The notes below the pieces were generated by a model. That model searched no databases, was not told the origin of the DNA, and saw nothing but the letters and a program-made list of their open reading frames with translations. This document shows positions 7,828 to 17,078 of a stretch of DNA of 64,000 bases, in pieces. Position 1 is the first letter of the stretch, and each line of letters starts with the position of its first letter. Source of the DNA: Agarilytica sp045430345 (GTDB lineage: Bacteria; Pseudomonadota; Gammaproteobacteria; Pseudomonadales; Cellvibrionaceae); assembly GCA_045430345.1 (NCBI GenBank), contig JAILXT010000001.1, positions 372,001 through 436,000 on the forward strand. Reading direction: 5' to 3'. A program made the position numbers and the translations under genes.

Positions 7828-9309
7828 TTATCGGGTGTACCAGCTGTGTCCGTTTTTTGAGAGTAGCGCATCAGCTTGGTCTGGGCCGCGACTACCGGAA
7901 GGGTAGAGCTGCGGTTTTGTTTTCGTTTCCTGCCAGGCTTTTAGCATGGGGTCTATCCAGCGCCAGGAGTGTTCCACTTCTTCTCGATGCGCAAATAAGG
8001 TTTGGTTATCGTCTATTACATCAAGCAGTAAGCGTTTGTAAGGGTCGCAGAGTGTGCTATCGATTTTTCCGCCGAAATCTAACGAAAGCGAGAGTGGTTT
8101 AACTCGGAATGATGATTGGTTAAGGTCTTTTGTCATTAGGGTGAGTTCAATGGTCTCTTCGGGTTGTAATCGTATAACTAATTTATTGGGTTCTAAGGGG
8201 CCAGAATCGTTTCCGTATACATTGTGCGGTACGGATTTAAATTGAATCACTATTTCTGCGTAGCGTGCTTGTAAACGTTTCCCCGTTCGTAAATAAAAGG
8301 GTACGCCACTCCAGCGCCAACTATCGATGTGAGCTTTAATCGCAACATAGGTTTCGGTGGTGCTTTTTTTAGTTTTACCGAGTTCTTCTTGATAGCTATT
8401 AACGGATTTTCCATCCACGACGCCCGCACTGTATTGACCTCGCACGACGTGCTCATCCATCTCCGTTGGTTTGATGGGGCGAAGGGCTTTGAGCACTTTT
8501 AGTTTTTCCGCACGAATGCTGTCCGCGTCCATATTGTTGGGCGGGTCCATCGCAATTAAACTGAGCAGTTGTAACAAATGGTTTTGCACCATATCGCGTA
8601 CGGCGCCGGCTTGATCGTAAAACCCCGCGCGGCTTTCTAGCCCCACCGTTTCGGCAAGGGTGATTTGTACGTTATCTATTGCTCTAAAATCCCATAGTTG
8701 TTCGAATAGGGGATTTGTCAGGCGCAACACAAGTAAGTTTTGAACAGCTTCTTTTCCGAGGTAGTGATCGATGCGGTAAATCGTATTTTCTGGGAAGTAT
8801 TTCGCGACCGCGTCATTTATTTCTTTTGCGGTCTCTAGGTCGTAGCCGATGGGTTTTTCTAAGACTATTCGAGCGTTTTCTGTAATAAGTTTTTTATCGG
8901 ATAGGTGCTCGCAAGCGCTACCGTATAAGCGTGGCGGTATTGCCATGTAAAACACGCGGTAGTCATTTTCTTGGTCGGAAGGCTTTTCTGTCAGTGTTGC
9001 GGCCAGTGCGTCCCAGCCTTCATGGATGTTGGCAATATCGACACGGATCAGATGTAAACGGTCGCGAAACTTTTCCCACGTAGCGTGTTGTAATTCGCCA
9101 TGACTGAGGTGGGACTGAAGACTGTGATAGATTTTATCTGTCCATTCGTCTCGGGAACCAGGGTCACTGTGTGCGGTTAAGACGATGCGTGTTTCGCCAG
9201 TAAACTGGTTACACACCTCTGTTCTATACAGTGATGGCAGCAGTTTTCGTAGGGAAAGGTCCCCCATGCCGCCAAATAAAATAATGTCGACGTTTTTCAT
9301 ATTGAGCAT
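7828..9309 (-). CDS. zwf: Glucose-6-phosphate 1-dehydrogenase
   Basis: A 493-residue protein of typical G6PDH length. It shows the N-terminal coenzyme motif FGGMGDLSLRKLLPSLY, the active-site signature RIDHYLGKE near residue 177, and the substrate/structural segment YLRTGKRL. It oxidises glucose-6-phosphate to 6-phosphogluconolactone with NAD(P)+, feeding Edd. The usual neighbour pgl (6-phosphogluconolactonase) is absent between zwf and edd. The start is MLNMKNVD; an internal Met4 is a possible alternative. Confidence 0.95.
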   Translation of the reverse strand: MLNMKNVDIILFGGMGDLSLRKLLPSLYRTEVCNQFTGETRIVLTAHSDPGSRDEWTDKIYHSLQSHLSHGELQHATWEKFRDRLHLIRVDIANIHEGWDALAATLTEKPSDQENDYRVFYMAIPPRLYGSACEHLSDKKLITENARIVLEKPIGYDLETAKEINDAVAKYFPENTIYRIDHYLGKEAVQNLLVLRLTNPLFEQLWDFRAIDNVQITLAETVGLESRAGFYDQAGAVRDMVQNHLLQLLSLIAMDPPNNMDADSIRAEKLKVLKALRPIKPTEMDEHVVRGQYSAGVVDGKSVNSYQEELGKTKKSTTETYVAIKAHIDSWRWSGVPFYLRTGKRLQARYAEIVIQFKSVPHNVYGNDSGPLEPNKLVIRLQPEETIELTLMTKDLNQSSFRVKPLSLSLDFGGKIDSTLCDPYKRLLLDVIDDNQTLFAHREEVEHSWRWIDPMLKAWQETKTKPQLYPSGSRGPDQADALLSKNGHSWYTR

Positions 9310-9333
9310 CTTTTGTCGGTTAAACGTTGAGGC

Positions 9334-10965
9334 TTACTCTGTCGTTTCAGCAAAGCCTGCGCTAAAGGGGGGAATGGTCATCACGCCCTTTTGTGCCTGA
9401 TCGAGGAGCCCTTGATTAAGGATGTGCTCGCCGACCATATGCAGTGTAAAAAAATCATGGTGTATGTTGATTTCTTTATTCGAGAAATTGAACGCGCATA
9501 AAAGTGTTTGTGCTTCGTAGAGACGGACAAATGCGATGCAGTCCTCTTCGCAATCTAGGAATTCAATATCACCGAGGGTGAGCGCGGGGTTTTGTTTTCG
9601 CCACAGTAGCATCGTGCGATAGTGGTTGAGCACTGAGCTATTGTCGGTATGTTGGGTGTCCACTGCCATACCAGAATGTTCATCAGCCATGGGGAGCCAG
9701 GCCTTACCGTGGGTGAAGCCCGCGTTTTGGCTGTCTTTCTCCCACGGGAACGGGGTGCGGCAGCCGTCTCGCCCTTTAAATTTTGGCCAGAAGTTGATGC
9801 CGTAGGGGTCCTGTAGGTGCTCGAAGGAGACTTCGGCTTCGGTGAGGCCGAGTTCTTCTCCTTGGTAGCTGCATACACTGCCACGTAGGCTGCACAGCAA
9901 GGTGTTGTAGAGTTTGGCGAGTTGTTCTCGGTCACAGTCATGCTCCCAGCGAGAGGCAACGCGGGCAACATCGTGGTTGCTCAGTGCCCAACAGGGCCAG
10001 CCGTCGATCATCTTGGTATTCAGTTCTTCGACGGTTTGACGAATGTGCTTGGTGCAGAAATCATCTACCAAAAGTTCAAAGCTGTAGGCCATATGAAGGC
10101 GTTTGTCGCCCTCTGTGTATTCCGCCATCGTTTTGAGGGAGTCTTCTGTCGAAATCTCGCCGAGTGTGGTCACGCCGGGGTATTGGTCAATCAACGCGCG
10201 CAGTTCTTCTAAGAAGGCAATGTTCTCTGGGCGATCGTTGTTGTAGTAGTGGTATTGGGCGGCGTAGGGGTTATCTGGTCTAAAGCCGCGACCTTCGCGG
10301 TCCTCGAGGGATTTTGGTGGGTTGTCCCGCAGCTCTTGGTCGTGGAAACAGTAATTTATTGCGTCGAGTCGAAACCCGTCTACACCCTTATCAAGCCAGA
10401 ATTTCACTTCTTTAAGGATTTGGCTTCGCAACTCTGGTGAGTGGTAGTTGAGGTCGGGTTGGCTGTCGAGGAAGTTGTGCAGGTAATACTGGCAGCGGGT
10501 AGGATCCCACTGCCAAGCGCCGCCGCCGAATATCGCAAGCCAGTTATTGGGTTGGGTGCCATCGTCTTTTGCATCGGCCCACACATACCAATCGGCCTTA
10601 GGGTTATCTTTTGATGAACGGCTTTCGATAAACCACTCATGTTGGTCCGAGGTGTGGCTCAGTACTTGATCAATAATGATCTTTAGGTCGCGTTCATGCG
10701 CGGATGCAATTAATTCGTCGAAGTCGGCGAGGGTACCGAACATTGGGTCGACGTTGCGGTAGTCACTAATATCGTAGCCAAAGTCTTTCATTGGTGAGGT
10801 AAAGAAAGGTGATATCCAGATTGCGTCTACGCCCAAGCTCGCAATGTAATCGAGTTTTTCAATGATTCCGCGGAGGTCGCCAATCCCGTCGCCATTACTG
10901 TCGTTTAGGCTTCTCGGGTATATCTGATATATAACGGCACCTTTCCACCAAGGTTGTTCTGACAT
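9334..10965 (-). CDS. GH13 alpha-glucosidase (oligo-1,6-glucosidase-like, GH13_23 type)
   Basis: A 543-residue cytoplasmic GH13 enzyme with no signal peptide, starting MSEQPWWKGAVIYQIYPRSL. The catalytic triad is Asp201 in GVDGFRLDAINY, Glu270 in TLGEIS and Asp332 in ALSNHD. The FHDQELRDNPPK segment after the nucleophile resembles GH13_23 alpha-glucosidases. It probably releases glucose from imported maltose or maltodextrin for glucokinase. It is divergent from the TonB receptor gene across a 261-bp region with two ATACGTAT operators, so both are probably controlled by the LacI-type regulator at 15833-16852. Confidence 0.92.
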   Translation of the reverse strand: MSEQPWWKGAVIYQIYPRSLNDSNGDGIGDLRGIIEKLDYIASLGVDAIWISPFFTSPMKDFGYDISDYRNVDPMFGTLADFDELIASAHERDLKIIIDQVLSHTSDQHEWFIESRSSKDNPKADWYVWADAKDDGTQPNNWLAIFGGGAWQWDPTRCQYYLHNFLDSQPDLNYHSPELRSQILKEVKFWLDKGVDGFRLDAINYCFHDQELRDNPPKSLEDREGRGFRPDNPYAAQYHYYNNDRPENIAFLEELRALIDQYPGVTTLGEISTEDSLKTMAEYTEGDKRLHMAYSFELLVDDFCTKHIRQTVEELNTKMIDGWPCWALSNHDVARVASRWEHDCDREQLAKLYNTLLCSLRGSVCSYQGEELGLTEAEVSFEHLQDPYGINFWPKFKGRDGCRTPFPWEKDSQNAGFTHGKAWLPMADEHSGMAVDTQHTDNSSVLNHYRTMLLWRKQNPALTLGDIEFLDCEEDCIAFVRLYEAQTLLCAFNFSNKEINIHHDFFTLHMVGEHILNQGLLDQAQKGVMTIPPFSAGFAETTE

Positions 10966-11062
10966 CTGGTTTTCCCATTATTTTGGTTATTTAAACGTGA
11001 ACGACTGGCTGGCCAGTGAACATGTTCTATACGTTAAGTCATGCAGTTCAATTTCTCCAAAT

Positions 11063-11078
11063 GAATACATACGTATTC
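11063..11078. promoter_or_regulatory. Candidate LacI-family operator (divergent GH13/TonB receptor region)
   Basis: GAATACATACGTATTC is an imperfect palindrome centred on ATACGTAT (11069-11076). It lies between the divergent alpha-glucosidase and TonB receptor genes and shares its core with the sites at 397-406 and 11117-11128. Confidence 0.6.
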
Positions 11079-11116
11079 AAAATGGTTTCATTAGGAAAAG
11101 GGGTTTCGCTGATTAT

Positions 11117-11128
11117 GAATACGTATGC
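11117..11128. promoter_or_regulatory. Second candidate LacI-family operator in the divergent region
   Basis: GAATACGTATGC is centred on ATACGTAT (11119-11126), exactly 50 bp from the neighbouring operator. A 50-bp spacing is close to five helical turns, compatible with paired binding on the same DNA face. The TonB receptor start is about 100 bp downstream. Confidence 0.6.
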
Positions 11129-11226
11129 ACTTTCTTGTCAGGGCGTCGGAATAGGGAATAGGATGACCAGAAATCAAGATGCATTCCTAAAAACACATAA
11201 TAAAAGTAGAACAACGGAGATATCCA

Positions 11227-13986
11227 ATGAGTTCAACCTCCAAAGCAAAAACGCTTTTTTCGCCCTCTCTATTGGCGATGGCTGTTGCCGCAATTACCTC
11301 GGGGCAGACATTCGCACAAGATAAAGACGTAGATTCAGCACGTCCCACTGCTGAAGAAGTTATTGTGACGGTTGAGCGCCGTGAGCAATCGATACAGGAC
11401 GTTGCAGCAACGGTTCAATCTTTCTCTGCAGAAGATTTAAGTACTTTCGGTGTAAATAGCGATTTCCGAAACCTTCAAAATGCGGTTACGGGATTACATA
11501 TATCTAACCAGGAAGGCAAGTTAGAAGTATTCTTACGAGGTGTGGGGAACTCTGATAGTGACTTCGCTTCTGACCCTTCTGTAGCGATCCATTACAACGG
11601 AGTGTATTTACCACGTCCGCGTTCTATCGGGCCAATGTTTTTCGATGTTGAGCGTGTAGAAGTAAACAAAGGTCCTCAAGGTACGCTTAGAGGTCGAAAT
11701 GCAACGGGCGGAACGATTAACATTATTTCAAAGCGCCCTGTATTTGACGATGGTATCAGTGGCGAAGTAACCGTGGGTGTTGGTTCATATAACCAGCGTC
11801 ATTTTGAAGGTGTGTTGAATTTACCTGTGAGCGATACCTTAGCATTTCGTGCTGCAGTGTATTCTGAAGAGCGCGATCCTTACATGAAAAATGCATTTAC
11901 GGGTTCTGAAAGTGCGCTAGATACATTGGATGGTGGTGCCGATCGTATTCGTGATGCCTTTGGTGGCAACATTGATGCGCCAGGAGCTCTTGATGACCAA
12001 GCAATTCGAGTGTCAGCACAATGGAATCCAACTGATGCTTTCTCGGCTTTTGTCTTAGCCGATCATGTTAAGCAAAGAGGCTCTGGTTCACCTGGTGCAT
12101 TTTCTGGTCGCGCGTTATCAGAAGGGTACGATATTGACGATCTCGATGATCCCTATAACCAGTATTTTGTTAACGAAGGCGCAATGAAGAATGATATAAC
12201 CGGAATCAGCACTAACTTGGTTTATGATTTTGGTGATGTTGCGTTGGAGTATAGCGGTTCATATCGTGAATACGATTTTCAACACCGCAACGCTGCACGT
12301 GAGTGGCAAATAGGTATGGATTACCCTGGTGCTCGCGAAGAAGCTGAAGCAGTAATTTTGGGTAACGAGCAAACCGCTTATGGTAACTTCACACAAGGTG
12401 AAGTATCTGAAAGCGTTATTCATGAGATGCGTTTATACTCAAATGGTGATGGTCCTGCGCAGTGGACTGCGGGTGTTTTCACCATGGAAGAAAGTTTTAG
12501 TTGGGCGTCGCAAGATTTCAACCATGGTTGGTGGGGAGATAGTGATTGGTTTGAAGATGGAACAGTAAGTGGGTGGTTGAATGGTTTAAGCGGTGAAAAT
12601 CGAAACGATGATTCGCGTGTTCGTTCGCAAGCTGCATTTGCTGATGGTACTTTCGAAGTAAAAGAAGGTTTTCGATTCAAAGCCGGGGCGCGCTGGACTC
12701 AAGACGATAAAATCGCAAAAGAGGCGAACGCAAACTATCAGCTGGTGCTGACGGATGAGGCATTGGCGGCGCTTGGTTTAGACGGTCCGCAAGACATTGT
12801 CATGGGGACAAATGGTTTAGAGCTTACCGAAGCAGGGGATCGCCCGAATAACGTTGTGCCTATCGGAAACTCTGCTGCGACTCGCCAGTACTTTTTAGAT
12901 GGTATTTCTCAGTGGGGAAATTTGGATAACCTGGATGATCTCATTGCCTATGACCCAGAGCAATTCCAAGTGGTCATTAGTTCTGACTTTGATGACGGTT
13001 CTGGCGTTGGCAACATTACCAAATCGTATCGAAAAAGCTATTTGGACTGGCGTTTAGGTTTTGAGTTGGATGTTGATGATGATCATTTAGTTTACGGTAC
13101 AGTATCTACGGGTACGCGTTCCGGTGGTGTTAATCGTCCGCTTCCTGGGGCCTTAGGTGAAAGCGTCAGTTGGCAGCCAGAAGGGCTAAGAGCATATGAG
13201 CTTGGCTCAAAAGATTCTTTTGAATTAGGGGGCATGCCGATACGTTTGAATACCGCGCTGTTCTATTACGATTACTCAGACAAAGTGTTACAAGGTCTCG
13301 TATCGATTACTCAAGAATGTGAGTCTTCCGAAACAGGACTTTGTACCGATAACTATGTACAAAACCAAAATGCGGCAGCAGCGTCTTTAATTGGTTTAGA
13401 AGTTGATGGTGATATTTCTTTAGCTGCGGGTTTCAAAGTGCGATGGAATTTTGCCTATTTGGATAGCGAGTTCAAAGATAGTGTTGTGGTTGATACGCGA
13501 CAAGGTTCTGCTGAAGTCGATATTTCTGGAAATGAATTACCCAATACCTCCAAAGTAAACCTAAATTTGGCGGTGTCTCAGGATCTCGAACTGGATTGGG
13601 GCGTTGTAGACTCCATAGACTGGTCGCTAAGCATGAATTATCGCAGTAAGTTTTTCCTTTCTCCTTACAACGATAAAGGATACGACGCGGATGGTAATGA
13701 AGTGGATATGGCGGCGATGGCGGTTAACAATCATTGGTTGATTACTGGTGCTGGGTTTGATGGTGCGAACGGAAACTTTATGTCAGATGATGTGCCTGCG
13801 ACTACGATTTTTAACTTGAATGCCGGCATTAATTTGGGTTCTGATGATAACTATCGTTTAGAGGGTTGGGTATATAATTTAACTGACGAGACGTATTCAT
13901 CTAAAGCGTTTATCAATGATTCTGTTAATATTCGTTTCTTAAACCCACCTCGTATGGCTGGTGTTAAGTTTATCGCCAAATTCTAA
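11227..13986 (+). CDS. TonB-dependent outer-membrane receptor
   Basis: A 919-residue protein with a signal peptide (about residues 1-30, ending FAQ) and a TonB-box-like segment EEVIVTVERR. A plug domain follows (FLRGVGNSD, VERVEVNKGPQGTLRGRNATGGTINIIS) and then a long beta-barrel. The final residues ...MAGVKFIAKF end in Phe, as expected for an outer-membrane barrel. In this context it should be a SusC-like importer of maltodextrins energised by TonB. A ribosome binding site (ACGGAGA) precedes the ATG. The two operators upstream suggest regulation by the local LacI protein. Confidence 0.93.
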   Translation: MSSTSKAKTLFSPSLLAMAVAAITSGQTFAQDKDVDSARPTAEEVIVTVERREQSIQDVAATVQSFSAEDLSTFGVNSDFRNLQNAVTGLHISNQEGKLEVFLRGVGNSDSDFASDPSVAIHYNGVYLPRPRSIGPMFFDVERVEVNKGPQGTLRGRNATGGTINIISKRPVFDDGISGEVTVGVGSYNQRHFEGVLNLPVSDTLAFRAAVYSEERDPYMKNAFTGSESALDTLDGGADRIRDAFGGNIDAPGALDDQAIRVSAQWNPTDAFSAFVLADHVKQRGSGSPGAFSGRALSEGYDIDDLDDPYNQYFVNEGAMKNDITGISTNLVYDFGDVALEYSGSYREYDFQHRNAAREWQIGMDYPGAREEAEAVILGNEQTAYGNFTQGEVSESVIHEMRLYSNGDGPAQWTAGVFTMEESFSWASQDFNHGWWGDSDWFEDGTVSGWLNGLSGENRNDDSRVRSQAAFADGTFEVKEGFRFKAGARWTQDDKIAKEANANYQLVLTDEALAALGLDGPQDIVMGTNGLELTEAGDRPNNVVPIGNSAATRQYFLDGISQWGNLDNLDDLIAYDPEQFQVVISSDFDDGSGVGNITKSYRKSYLDWRLGFELDVDDDHLVYGTVSTGTRSGGVNRPLPGALGESVSWQPEGLRAYELGSKDSFELGGMPIRLNTALFYYDYSDKVLQGLVSITQECESSETGLCTDNYVQNQNAAAASLIGLEVDGDISLAAGFKVRWNFAYLDSEFKDSVVVDTRQGSAEVDISGNELPNTSKVNLNLAVSQDLELDWGVVDSIDWSLSMNYRSKFFLSPYNDKGYDADGNEVDMAAMAVNNHWLITGAGFDGANGNFMSDDVPATTIFNLNAGINLGSDDNYRLEGWVYNLTDETYSSKAFINDSVNIRFLNPPRMAGVKFIAKF

Positions 13987-14008
13987 AATCTGCCTATAAA
14001 ATGGTGTA

Positions 14009-14028
14009 GGGCGGCGAATCTGCCGCCC
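14009..14028 (+). terminator. Stem-loop after the TonB receptor gene
   Basis: GGGCGGC/GCCGCCC form a 7-bp GC stem with a six-base loop 23 bp after the receptor stop codon. No clear T tract follows, so it may act as a weak terminator or protect the mRNA 3' end. Confidence 0.5.
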
Positions 14029-14039
14029 ACATCGTTTGC

Positions 14040-14131
14040 CTTAAGAATAAGGTTTCAAAAAGACATTCCCCCCTAAAATGTGATTCCAGTTTCATGGATG
14101 AAATAAAGAATCTTGAAACCTTATTCTTAAG
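14040..14131. repeat. Long inverted repeat between TonB receptor and MFS genes
   Basis: Two perfect 19-bp arms (14040-14058 and 14113-14131) enclose 54 bp. The layout (long unique arms, short internal segment starting AAAGACA and ending TCTT) recalls the hairpin repeats A-C, but the core is otherwise different. It occupies most of the 227-bp gap and may insulate the receptor from the downstream transporter. Confidence 0.75.
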
Positions 14132-14213
14132 TTAAACTTATACGGTACTGAGTCCGTTAAAAAATAAAAATGCTGGTGATTTCCAGTGATACTTTCTTCT
14201 TTAAGGCCGTGAT

Positions 14214-15725
14214 GTGCATCGCTCACAACCACAATTAAGCTTTTGGCAAATCTGGAACATGTGTTTTGGGTTCTTGGGCATCCAGTTTGGGTTTGCGCTT
14301 CAAAATGCTAACGTCAGTAGAATATTTCAGACCTTGGGGGCGTCTATTGACGAGATTCCCTTACTCTGGATCGCAGCGCCAGTAACGGGTTTGATTGTCC
14401 AGCCGATTGTTGGTTATTTCAGCGACCGGACGTGGACACGTTTGGGGCGGCGTCGGCCTTATTTTCTATATGGTGCGCTGGTTGCGAGCGTGGCCCTTAT
14501 TTTTATGCCAGACTCGCCAAGCCTATGGATAGCGGCCGGCACGTTATGGATTATGGATGCATCGATTAATGTCTCGATGGAGCCGTTTCGGGCTTTTGTG
14601 GGGGATATGTTGCCCCAGAAACAACGGCCACTTGGTTATGCGATGCAGAGCTTCTTTATTGGCCTTGGCGCTATCGTTGCGTCGACGCTGCCTTGGATGA
14701 TGAGCAATTGGTTTGATGTCAGTAACGTCGCTGCGGAAGGTCAAGTACCTGATTCTGTGAAATATTCTTTCCGTTGGGGCGGCGCCGTATTTTTATTGGC
14801 GGTTATGTGGACGGTTTTTTCGACAAAAGAATATTCACCAGAAAAATTACGATCGTTTTCATCTGAGGAAGATAGTCAGAATGACGATACGGAAGTGCAT
14901 ATTATTCGTTCAGGACGACAGTATCAAAACTCTGCACTCGTCTGGGCGCTAGTGAGTATATTGAGTTCAATTGGTATCTATAGCGGCGGGTGGGATGCTC
15001 AGCTTTATATTATTTCTGTCGGTATTGGTGTAGTGGCTGTCATACAGTTTTGGGTTGCTCGCATGAAATTACACGCGGTGAAGCAAAATGCAGTATGTGA
15101 AGTAGCAGATGATTTTTTCCTGATGCCTAAGACGATGAAACAATTGGCGGTGGTGCAGTTTTTCTCGTGGTTTGCTTTATTTTCGATGTGGATTTACGCC
15201 ACGCCGGCAGTGACGCATTTTCATTTTGGTGCTACGGACGCGAGTTCGGCGGTATTTAATCGCGGCGCAGACTGGGTCGGCGTCTTGTTTGGTTCCTACA
15301 ACGGTTTTGCGGCCTTGGCGGCTTTCCTTATTCCTGTATTGGCTAATCGCTTTGGTTTACGTGTGGCTCATATGATTGGCCTGTGTTTTGGCGGTGTTGG
15401 GCTTATCTCTTTTGTTGTGATAAAAGACCCTAATTGGTTACTGCTTTCGATGGTGGGAGTTGGGTTTGCTTGGGCGTCCATTTTATCGGTGCCATATGCG
15501 ATTCTATCTTCTGCAGTGCCTTTGCAAAAGATGGGCGTATATATGGGCTTATTTAATTTCTTTATCGTAGTGCCTCAAATTCTTGCGGCGAGTGTTTTAG
15601 GCTTATTCGTGAAGTATTTATTTAATGGTCAAGCGATTAACGCATTATTGTTGGGCGGGGCATTGATGATTTGTGCTGCGATCAGTATGTTTTTTGTCGA
15701 TGTCCCTGGGGAGAAGCGCGCGTAG
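14214..15725 (+). CDS. MFS sugar transporter, SLC45/maltose symporter-like (second copy)
   Basis: A 503-residue polytopic protein with about 12 membrane segments. The loop motif GYFSDRTWTRLGRRRPYFLYG near residue 65 is typical of GPH/SLC45-like sugar:proton symporters. The C-terminal half carries SVPYAILSSAVPLQKMGVYMGLFNFFIVVPQ, matching the paralogue at 472-1887. It should import maltose or a related disaccharide. The start is GTG at 14214; a nearby ATG at 14212 is out of frame. It follows the receptor across an inverted repeat and ends convergently with the LacI-type regulator. Confidence 0.87.
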   Translation: MHRSQPQLSFWQIWNMCFGFLGIQFGFALQNANVSRIFQTLGASIDEIPLLWIAAPVTGLIVQPIVGYFSDRTWTRLGRRRPYFLYGALVASVALIFMPDSPSLWIAAGTLWIMDASINVSMEPFRAFVGDMLPQKQRPLGYAMQSFFIGLGAIVASTLPWMMSNWFDVSNVAAEGQVPDSVKYSFRWGGAVFLLAVMWTVFSTKEYSPEKLRSFSSEEDSQNDDTEVHIIRSGRQYQNSALVWALVSILSSIGIYSGGWDAQLYIISVGIGVVAVIQFWVARMKLHAVKQNAVCEVADDFFLMPKTMKQLAVVQFFSWFALFSMWIYATPAVTHFHFGATDASSAVFNRGADWVGVLFGSYNGFAALAAFLIPVLANRFGLRVAHMIGLCFGGVGLISFVVIKDPNWLLLSMVGVGFAWASILSVPYAILSSAVPLQKMGVYMGLFNFFIVVPQILAASVLGLFVKYLFNGQAINALLLGGALMICAAISMFFVDVPGEKRA

Positions 15726-15766
15726 AGTTACGGCCCCTAATATTATTTTCCTTGTGTTGGTCCCGT

Positions 15767-15827
15767 TGCCTCAATACCGCACATTAATGAGGCAGTTTAG
15801 TGCCCGCATTTATGCGGGCATATTTTT
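15767..15827. terminator. Two stem-loops forming a bidirectional terminator
   Basis: A first stem TGCCTCA/TGAGGCA (15767-15773, 15788-15794) is followed by TGCCCGCATT/TATGCGGGCA (15801-15820) and a TATTTTT tract. They lie between the convergent MFS and LacI-family genes and fit Rho-independent termination, strongest on the plus strand. Confidence 0.75.
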
Positions 15828-15832
15828 GTCCG

Positions 15833-16852
15833 TTAACTGGACTCTCTTACAATGAGCTGGGCAGGGATAATCAGGGATTCTGGCTTTTCTTCCGCGACAC
15901 GCTTAAGAAGCTGTTCGACCAAAAGCGCGCCTGCCTGTTCGGCATTTTGGTTAATTGTTGTGAGTGCTGGGTTTACAAGCGAAGCGGCGGGGATGTTGTC
16001 AAATCCGACGACCGAGATATCTTCAGGTATCCGTTTGCCAATCTTTTGTAAAGCTTTAATCGCGCCAATTGCGATCAAGTCGCTGCTACAGAATATCGCG
16101 TCGTAAAATTGGCCAGATGCTTCGAGTTGCTCAACCGCGAGGATCCCTGCATCGTCTGTATTTGTGGTGCTGATATGCAGTGCTTCTTTAGGTGCAATCT
16201 TGTGTGCTTCTAAAGCATCTTGGTAGCCGAGGAGGCGTTCGTAAAATTCTGGGCAGTCGTCGGAGGTGTCACCAATAAAGGCGATATCTCTACGTCCGCG
16301 TTCTAATAGGTGATCCACGGCCATGCGAGCGCCACTGCGGTTGTCGCAAGATATTGAGCTGCCGAGTTCGCTATCCAGCTGTGGCCCCCATAACACGAAG
16401 TTTGCGCCTGCATTAGCTAATTGTTGTAGCTTGGCCTCGTAACTTAGGTAATCACCGTAGCCGAGCAAAATCAATCCGTCTGCTTTGTGGGAGTCCTCGT
16501 ATTCCGCGTGCCAGTCATCATCGAGCTTTTGGAAAGATACCAGCAGGTCTAACCCTTGTTTGGCGCTGGCCCTTGTGATGCTCGATAACATAGCGATAAA
16601 GAAAGGGTTTATTTGCGATGTGTCGGTATCCGAATCCTCAAAGAGTAGGAGGGCGATGGTGCCACTGCGTTGTGTCCGCAGATTTGTTGCGTTTTTATCG
16701 ACCTTGTAATTGATTTCCTTGGCGATTTGCTTAATTCGGTCTCGGGTTTCCTTTTGTACCAACGGACTATCACGTAGGGCTCGTGAGACGGTGGATTGGG
16801 ATACACCCGCAAGGTGGGCGATATCAAAGGAGGTCGTTTTGCCTTTTTTCAC
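15833..16852 (-). CDS. LacI-family transcriptional regulator of the sugar locus
   Basis: A 339-residue regulator. The N-terminal LacI helix-turn-helix (SFDIAHLAGVSQSTVSRALR, residues 8-27) is followed by the hinge helix region and a periplasmic-binding-protein-like effector domain (VVGFDNIPAASLVNPALTTI near residue 290). Family members dissociate from their operators on binding a sugar or sugar phosphate. Its likely targets are the three ATACGTAT palindromes at about 400, 11070 and 11120. Regulating maltodextrin uptake and glucose breakdown is inferred from position, not proven. Confidence 0.92.
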   Translation of the reverse strand: MKKGKTTSFDIAHLAGVSQSTVSRALRDSPLVQKETRDRIKQIAKEINYKVDKNATNLRTQRSGTIALLLFEDSDTDTSQINPFFIAMLSSITRASAKQGLDLLVSFQKLDDDWHAEYEDSHKADGLILLGYGDYLSYEAKLQQLANAGANFVLWGPQLDSELGSSISCDNRSGARMAVDHLLERGRRDIAFIGDTSDDCPEFYERLLGYQDALEAHKIAPKEALHISTTNTDDAGILAVEQLEASGQFYDAIFCSSDLIAIGAIKALQKIGKRIPEDISVVGFDNIPAASLVNPALTTINQNAEQAGALLVEQLLKRVAEEKPESLIIPAQLIVRESS

Positions 16853-17078
16853 TGCGAATCCTGATTATGCTCTTTTATGAGGCTTTCTCTGTATTGTACG
16901 AGAAAAACAAGATGAAAGATGGAGATAGTTGGTGGTTTTTGGCGTGTGCGTCGGGTGGGTAATTTTCTTTTCGGAATTTGTAAGATATATCGCACACAGA
17001 TTGGGTGTTATATCGCCTAGATGGGTTTATGTGCAAATGGGAAAATTACTATCGTTGACACATATACCGGATAAGATC

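Noticed and set aside
7703..8102. Plus-strand frames over the zwf 3' end
   Set aside because: They read hairpin repeat C and the antisense of zwf.
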